Below, one piece after another: positions 30,542 to 34,990 of a stretch of 34,990 nucleotides of DNA. The position numbers were made by a program, and so were the translations under genes. The DNA lies in contig JAGALS010000012.1 of assembly GCA_017625065.1 (NCBI GenBank), forward strand, positions 1 to 34,990. The letters are read 5' to 3'. The notes below the pieces were generated by a model. The model saw nothing but the letters and a program-made list of their open reading frames with translations. It had not been told where the DNA came from and did not search any database. The stretch comes from Clostridia bacterium. Its GTDB lineage: Bacteria > Bacillota > Clostridia > Oscillospirales > CAG-272. Within the stretch, counting starts at the first letter, position 1, and each line of letters opens with the position of its first letter.

Positions 30542-31579
30542 TTACAGCGCGCAGATCAGCTTTTCGATCGCGGCGTAATCGTTTGAAGAGCGCTTCAGCG
30601 CCGCGTCCGCCTCGGCGCACAGCTCCACCGCGCGCGCGAGTCGCGCCGGCTCGGTGCGCGAAACGGCTCTTGCGTAAAGCCCTGCCTTGTATTCGTGCAT
30701 ACCGCCGAGGAGCTTCGCGATCTCCTTCAGATTTTTGCCCGCATCCAGATATATCCGCACCGCCTGCATATCGCAAAGCGTGCGCGACAGCTCGCCCATA
30801 ATGATCACAGGCTCGGTCCGCTCAAATTTGAGTACCGAAAGCGCATCCAGCGCCTTCGCGGTGCGCCCCTCAAGGATCGCGTTGGAAAGGGCAAAGGTGT
30901 CCATTTCCATCGTGGGCACGGCAACCAGACGAATGTCGTCGGCGTTGGCTGCGTTGAGCCCTTTTGAGAGAACGTAGTAGCAAATTTTTTCAATTTCGTT
31001 TGCAAGCAGGTACATGCTCTTGCCCGCGTAGGCGACCAAAAAGGCGCAATCGGCAGGGGAAACGGTCACACCGAGGTGGGCAAAATGCTTGCCCGCCCAC
31101 GCGGCAAGTCTGCCGTCGGTCGAGGCAGGAAATTGCACGGGCGTTGCCACCTCGCCAAGCTTTTTGAGTACCGTTGGGATGCGTTTGGGTAGTCCGCGCT
31201 CGTCAATCAGCCCCGCCGCCACGTGCAACAGCACCGTGTTGTAATCGTATTCGGGCAGCAGCGCCAGCGCTTCGACAAGCGCGTCAAGCTCCGCCGCCTT
31301 CATCGAGGCGGGGTCAAGTCCTCGCACCACGATCAAGCGCTCGTCCGCCATCATCGGGGGCGGCGTCATCGCGTCCAGGAGCTTGTCCGCGCTGAAGTCC
31401 AGCGCATCCAGCGTGATGTCGTTGAACACCGCGAACGCCTCGTCGGGGCAGATCGCCTCGCGCGTTTTTTTCACGGTGTGCGATTTGAGGTAATCCTCGT
31501 CGCCGAACAAGACGAAGGCACGTCCTGCGGTCTTGCCGATCAGCTTGCGATAATCGGCTTCGGTTATGATCTGATTCAC
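30542..31579 (-). CDS. holA: HolA, DNA polymerase III delta subunit
   Basis: A 345-aa protein of the clamp-loader delta family, which opens the sliding clamp during replication. Marks: FVLFGDEDYLKSHTV near the N-terminus (22-36), an AAA+-like core without a working P-loop, AFLVAYAGKSMYLLANEIEKICYYV in the lid region (about 178-203), the MEMDTFALSNAILEGR stretch, and the C-terminal helical collar. Start codon GTG at 31579 after GGGGGG; no ATG fits. It has its own TTGACA/TATAAT promoter and convergent terminator, so it is a stand-alone unit. Confidence 0.93.
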   Translation of the reverse strand: MNQIITEADYRKLIGKTAGRAFVLFGDEDYLKSHTVKKTREAICPDEAFAVFNDITLDALDFSADKLLDAMTPPPMMADERLIVVRGLDPASMKAAELDALVEALALLPEYDYNTVLLHVAAGLIDERGLPKRIPTVLKKLGEVATPVQFPASTDGRLAAWAGKHFAHLGVTVSPADCAFLVAYAGKSMYLLANEIEKICYYVLSKGLNAANADDIRLVAVPTMEMDTFALSNAILEGRTAKALDALSVLKFERTEPVIIMGELSRTLCDMQAVRIYLDAGKNLKEIAKLLGGMHEYKAGLYARAVSRTEPARLARAVELCAEADAALKRSSNDYAAIEKLICAL

Positions 31580-31614
31580 GGCGTGTCCCCCCCTTTTTTT
31601 TCGGCGTTTTCTTT

Positions 31615-31644
31615 ATTATACCCCCGAACGGGTGCGTTTGTCAA
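31615..31644 (-). promoter_or_regulatory. Promoter of holA
   Basis: On the minus strand a consensus TTGACA (31639-31644), 18-bp spacer and consensus TATAAT (31615-31620), 35 nt before the GTG start. Confidence 0.8.
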
Positions 31645-31659
31645 GAGAGGGGGAGCTTC

Positions 31660-31684
31660 AAAACGGCGTGGATCACGCCGTTTT
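31660..31684. terminator. Hairpin between holA and guaA
   Basis: 11-bp perfect stem AAAACGGCGTG/CACGCCGTTTT with a 3-nt loop. It lies upstream of the holA promoter and may insulate the two units. Confidence 0.55.
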
Positions 31685-31699
31685 GTTGCTTTGTAAATT

Positions 31700-31860
31700 G
31701 TCGGATCGGACAGTCGAGGACCAAACTCGCCATCGGCGAGTTAGCTCAATTTTATCTTGACGGCTTAACACCGTCAATTTGCTGCGCAAATACCGCCAAA
31801 CTTGGACGGACAGTCGAGACTTGCGAAGCAAGTGGTTCGCCATGTCCCTGCGGGTTGTCA
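31700..31860. repeat. Cluster of short hairpins before guaA
   Basis: Four small perfect hairpins in a row: 31724-31731/31735-31742, 31757-31763/31771-31777, 31777-31782/31786-31791 and 31819-31824/31828-31833. GGACAGTCGAG occurs twice (about 31708 and 31808). Non-coding, REP-like. Confidence 0.5.
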
Positions 31861-31934
31861 CTTTTTTTATCAGTTTGCCGAAAAAGGCGCCGCGCGGCAC
31901 TGAAAATTTCTGCTACTTTTTGCGCGGATTTCTA

Positions 31935-31963
31935 TTGCATTTTGGCGAAAAATGTGGTATGAT
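31935..31963 (+). promoter_or_regulatory. Promoter of guaA
   Basis: TTGCAT (31935-31940), 17-bp spacer, TATGAT (31958-31963), 45 nt before the start codon. No purine riboswitch is seen in the short leader. Confidence 0.7.
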
Positions 31964-32008
31964 AAATTGCATAAAAGTTTTAATTTTTTGTGTGGGAGGA
32001 AGTTTATC

Positions 32009-33010
32009 ATGGATACCAACAAACGCCCCGAAACAATGCAACGTATTACCACCTTTGAGCTTGCAAATGCCTTCATCGAAGAGCAGGTCAAGGCCGTGCG
32101 CGAGCAGGTGGGTGACAAAAAGGTCCTGCTGGCCCTGTCGGGCGGCGTGGATTCCTCTGTGGTTGCCGCGCTTCTCATCAAAGCGATCGGCAAGCAGCTC
32201 TACTGCGTGCACGTCAATCACGGTCTGATGAGAAAGGGCGAGAGCGAGGCTGTCGTTGATATTTTCGGCAAAACGCTTGACGCGAACCTCATTTATATTG
32301 ACGCGACCGACCGTTTCCTTGACCTGCTCGCAGGTGTTGCCGAGCCCGAAAGAAAGAGAAAGATCATCGGCAAGGAATTTATTGAGGTCTTTGCGGATGA
32401 GGCAAGAAAGCTGGAGGACGTGACCTTCCTTGCGCAGGGCACGATCTACCCCGACATTCTGGAAAGCGTGAAGCAGGCAGAGGGCAAAAAGGCGGTCAAA
32501 TCCCACCACAACGTGGGGGGACTTCCCGAGGATCTGAAATTCGAGCTGGTCGAGCCTGTAAAGCTGCTCTTCAAGGACGAGGTGCGCGTTGTGGGCGAGG
32601 CGCTTGGACTGCCGCACGCGATGGTCTACCGTCAGCCGTTCCCCGGCCCCGGTCTTGGCGTGCGCTGCCTTGGCGCGATCACGCGCGACCGTCTGCACGC
32701 GCTGCGTGAGGCGGACGCCATCCTGCGCGATGAGTTTGATAAGAACGGCCTTGCCGAGAAGGTCTGGCAGTATTTTGTGATCATTCCCGACATGAAGAGC
32801 GTTGGCGTGAAGGACGACAGCCGTTACGAGGGCTGGCCCGCGATCATCCGCGCCGTAAACACCAAGGACGCCATGACCGCCACCGTTGAGGAGATCCCCT
32901 ATGCGGTGCTGCACAAGATCGTTGCCCGCATCACCAATGAGGTCGAGGGCATCAATCGCGTGCTGTACGATCTCACGCCCAAGCCCACGGGAACCATTGA
33001 GTGGGAATGA
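32009..33010 (+). CDS. guaA: GMP synthase, ATP-pyrophosphatase subunit without glutaminase domain
   Basis: A 333-aa protein with the ATP-pyrophosphatase (SGGVDSSV, 44-51) and the C-terminal dimerisation domain of GMP synthase, ending in the invariant-type ...GTIEWE. It converts XMP to GMP. Most bacterial GuaA proteins are about 510-525 aa, with a glutaminase domain of about 190 residues first; that domain is fully absent and no frame upstream encodes one. The ATG at 32009 follows GGGAGGA by about 8 nt and the promoter at 31935-31963, so the gene is not truncated by a late start. It must use free ammonia or a separate glutaminase, as in archaeal GuaAb. Confidence 0.92.
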   Translation: MDTNKRPETMQRITTFELANAFIEEQVKAVREQVGDKKVLLALSGGVDSSVVAALLIKAIGKQLYCVHVNHGLMRKGESEAVVDIFGKTLDANLIYIDATDRFLDLLAGVAEPERKRKIIGKEFIEVFADEARKLEDVTFLAQGTIYPDILESVKQAEGKKAVKSHHNVGGLPEDLKFELVEPVKLLFKDEVRVVGEALGLPHAMVYRQPFPGPGLGVRCLGAITRDRLHALREADAILRDEFDKNGLAEKVWQYFVIIPDMKSVGVKDDSRYEGWPAIIRAVNTKDAMTATVEEIPYAVLHKIVARITNEVEGINRVLYDLTPKPTGTIEWE

Positions 33011-33021
33011 TACCAACCGGC

Positions 33022-33300
33022 TAGGCAAGAGTGAATAATCCGAACCCGCCCTAAAGCCATGCTTTTTCGCGGTTTTTGTGCTTGTCCTTCTTGCAAAGTC
33101 CACACTTGGCGGCGAACGCCAAGCAGCAAAAAACATCAAAAAATCAAGGCTTGAGGGTCTTCCGAGTTTTGAGAGAGCAAATATTTGTAGATGCAAGGTG
33201 AAATTTTCGAGATAATATGTGGATATTATAAGAAAATTTCCCGACGCAGATGCACATATTTGCCTCTCAAAACCGCGTTCGGATTATTCACTCTTGCCTA
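33022..33300. mobile_element. MITE-like element with 24-bp perfect terminal inverted repeats
   Basis: Ends 33022-33045 and 33277-33300 are exact reverse complements (first bases TAGGCAAGAGTGAATAATCC). An inner hairpin from about 33167 to 33272 pairs over nearly its whole length with a few mismatches (TTTTGAGAG... with ...CTCTCAAAA). No coding potential for a transposase. It lies 12 nt after the guaA stop. Confidence 0.8.
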
Positions 33301-33454
33301 ACAATTGCACGAAAGCCCTTGCAAACAAAAAACCTCGGGCATTTATACAATCTTGGAAATTGTCGCCTCGGCACGCAGAATGGATTTGAAAAAGAATGGC
33401 TGTGAGTGGATGTGAAGTACACGTTTGGATGAGCGCAGGGGAGGCGAAAGTGGC

Positions 33455-34804
33455 ATGGGAGACAATATGTCGATAGAAATACAGGGGATGCGGGGCAGAT
33501 ATTTTTGCTTTTGCATCGTTGTAAGAGTAAATCAGATCGAGGTTGCGCCCGGTATCAATGTGGGCCATGACGAACGGCATGAGAACACCGTTGAAAATCT
33601 TGTGAAATACAGACAGGCAATCTGCGATGCGATCCCAAACGCAAGGATCACGATCGCGTTCAGTCATGAAGCGCTGTCGGATAAAAGCCCCAATTTTGTC
33701 GCACTGCGCGAGAAAGCAAAGGAATATCATTTCACATACGGTGACGATATAACCTATATGCTAGGGGCGTATTTTTCCGGAGCGTACAGTCCAAGAAAGG
33801 CGATCAATTCTCACGTAGACAACGCCATCAATCTCCTGAAATCTTTTATGGGCAAGGATTATCTTCCTCTTTCCATTGTCGGAGGATTTGTGCCCGCTGA
33901 TGTAATGGAACACATTGCAAGCATAGGCATACACGTGGTTCAGGGTGTGATATTCAGCCAATATGCAGTTGATAATCAGGACGGCGACGGATCTATGTGC
34001 TATCCGTATTATCCCTCAAAGGAGCATTTTTGCAAACCCGCGCAAAGTAAAGCGGATTTTATCGACACGGTTGTTCTTGACGGTTGGACCGTCGATTTTG
34101 TGAACGCCACGTATGACGGAGTGAAAAAAGTCAACGGAGAAGCTTGCAATAGCCGTATGGGTTGTGGCCCAATTGAAACCGTTCGCCTGTTTGGTCAAGA
34201 GGTTGGCATAGATATAATGGTCAAATCCGCAGCACAAATGCTCGAAGAAAGCTATGCGCTGAACGGCAATTTTGGATATGCTGCCTCGATCTGGGAGCTT
34301 TGCCTGATAGAGGAAAACGGTTATCACCGAATGGGAATGGACGGAAATACGGTCACAAGCTTCTTCAAAAAAATGAAGCAAACGTTTCCCGACGTAAAGA
34401 TCGTTCCTTTTGGCGAGTTTGGAAACGAGTTCCGAAAAGTACATAAGGACAATGAAAACATCAATTACGTTTTCAAGCACAGGGGTATTGGTATTGGAGG
34501 GAGTCTGAGCGAAATTCAGATTTCGTGGTATATGAATTCACTGTTCAGGCTTGCAATCAAAACGGATTTAAAGACCGGTGAACAGAGAGTGATCGATTTT
34601 ACCGATTATACTAAGCCTGCCTTCGAGCCCCCCGATTCTAATTATCGGGAGGGCGTGGTTTTCAGAAACTGGAGCTTGTTAGGCGACATCAATCAAAAAG
34701 GTCTGAGAGAACAAGATAAGCCGATCCCGTTGGAAGAGTTAAATGCTCACCAAAAGGAATTGATATACCTTGCCGAGAAAAAATTCAATTTGAAAATTCT
34801 GTAA
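33455..34804 (+). CDS. DUF3863/DUF3864-like protein, function unknown
   Basis: A 449-aa soluble protein without signal peptide. By recall of the family pattern it resembles the DUF3863-DUF3864 proteins first noted in Bacteroides: RYFCFCIVVRVNQIEV near the N-terminus, YGDDITYMLGAYFSG, SQYAVDNQDGDGSMCYPYYP, KEHFCKPAQSKADFID, SRMGCGPIETV and FKHRGIGIGGS. Conserved His, Asp and Cys in these stretches suggest an enzyme, maybe of the deacetylase/hydrolase barrel kind, but none is proven. Start uncertain: ATG 33455 follows GGGGAGG by 10 nt and ATG 33467 follows GGGAG by 5 nt. The first about 20 residues are doubtful. No promoter was found. Confidence 0.7.
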   Translation: MGDNMSIEIQGMRGRYFCFCIVVRVNQIEVAPGINVGHDERHENTVENLVKYRQAICDAIPNARITIAFSHEALSDKSPNFVALREKAKEYHFTYGDDITYMLGAYFSGAYSPRKAINSHVDNAINLLKSFMGKDYLPLSIVGGFVPADVMEHIASIGIHVVQGVIFSQYAVDNQDGDGSMCYPYYPSKEHFCKPAQSKADFIDTVVLDGWTVDFVNATYDGVKKVNGEACNSRMGCGPIETVRLFGQEVGIDIMVKSAAQMLEESYALNGNFGYAASIWELCLIEENGYHRMGMDGNTVTSFFKKMKQTFPDVKIVPFGEFGNEFRKVHKDNENINYVFKHRGIGIGGSLSEIQISWYMNSLFRLAIKTDLKTGEQRVIDFTDYTKPAFEPPDSNYREGVVFRNWSLLGDINQKGLREQDKPIPLEELNAHQKELIYLAEKKFNLKIL

Positions 34805-34990
34805 GCCTGTACAATCACAGCAAACAGAAAAGCATATCTTTCAGCGATATTCTCAACAGTATCCTTATTGGGTGACTGTATACTAATAACGATTTTTTCT
34901 CCGCCGAATTTTCAGAAAATTGATGTCAAGCTTTGATACCAAAACAGCACCAAACGGGCTGAGAACACAGAGAATACAGAGAAAAACGAA
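34805..34990. other. Right edge, no gene seen
   Basis: 186 nt after the DUF3863-like gene with no supported coding frame, hairpin or promoter. Confidence 0.4.

Noticed and set aside
31964-32008. Purine riboswitch in the guaA leader
   Set aside because: The leader after the promoter is about 40 nt and has no aptamer-like stems.
1-34990. CRISPR arrays, rRNA genes, complete tRNA genes
   Set aside because: No regularly spaced direct repeats, no rRNA signature and no tRNA with all arms were found on either strand.

Overview
The window looks like the chromosome of an anaerobic, spore-forming member of the Clostridia (Firmicutes), probably an uncultured gut lineage. The evidence is a cotJABC spore-coat operon, a ZTP riboswitch in front of purE, a single-chain PurL with a built-in glutaminase, a formate-tetrahydrofolate ligase at the end of the purine cluster, and clean AAGGAG ribosome binding sites. 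The genus cannot be told from the sequence. The core (about 13-27 kb) is GC-rich, while the first 5.7 kb is clearly AT-rich and looks acquired.

Layout. (1) 1-5.7 kb, accessory: a minus-strand operon of two dynamin-like GTPases and a small tail-anchored membrane protein; a 204-bp segment bounded by 19-bp inverted repeats with an outward-facing promoter inside; a tyrosine recombinase; a small DUF6809-like protein. (2) 5.8-9.7 kb: a promoter, the 3' half of a proline tRNA and a terminator, then two minus-strand (alpha/alpha)6-type glycosidase-like genes separated by a second tRNA-like tail plus terminator. (3) 9.8-11.3 kb: two unrecognised genes with their own promoters. (4) 11.6-12.7 kb: cotJC, cotJB and cotJA on the minus strand. 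(5) 12.9-27.2 kb: purine cluster on the plus strand, ordered ZTP riboswitch-purE-purC-purM-purN-purO-(DUF559)-purH(formyltransferase only)-(four-helix-bundle gene)-purD-purL-fhs. Its spacers are full of repeat elements. (6) 27.3-30.5 kb: an AraC-type regulator divergent from a DMT-type permease and a Gfo/Idh/MocA oxidoreductase. (7) 30.5-33.0 kb: holA (minus) and a guaA that lacks the glutaminase domain. (8) 33.0-33.3 kb: a 279-bp element with 24-bp perfect terminal inverted repeats, then a DUF3863-like protein.

How the genes work together. Fhs makes 10-formyl-THF precursor for the PurN and PurH formylations. PurH here has only the formyltransferase half, and the ring closure to IMP is supplied by a separate archaeal-type PurO. 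GuaA, 6 kb further on, converts XMP to GMP. The riboswitch senses ZMP/ZTP, the formyltransferase substrate that builds up when 10-formyl-THF is short. No purF, purB or purK lies in the window.

The strongest candidate for something new is at 4.0-5.2 kb. A sigma-A-type promoter sits between two 19-bp inverted repeats, directly upstream of the dynamin operon and directly beside a tyrosine recombinase gene. As drawn, the promoter points away from the dynamin genes. Inverting the segment would aim it at them. This predicts a recombinase-controlled, phase-variable (ON/OFF) dynamin system, captured here in the OFF state.
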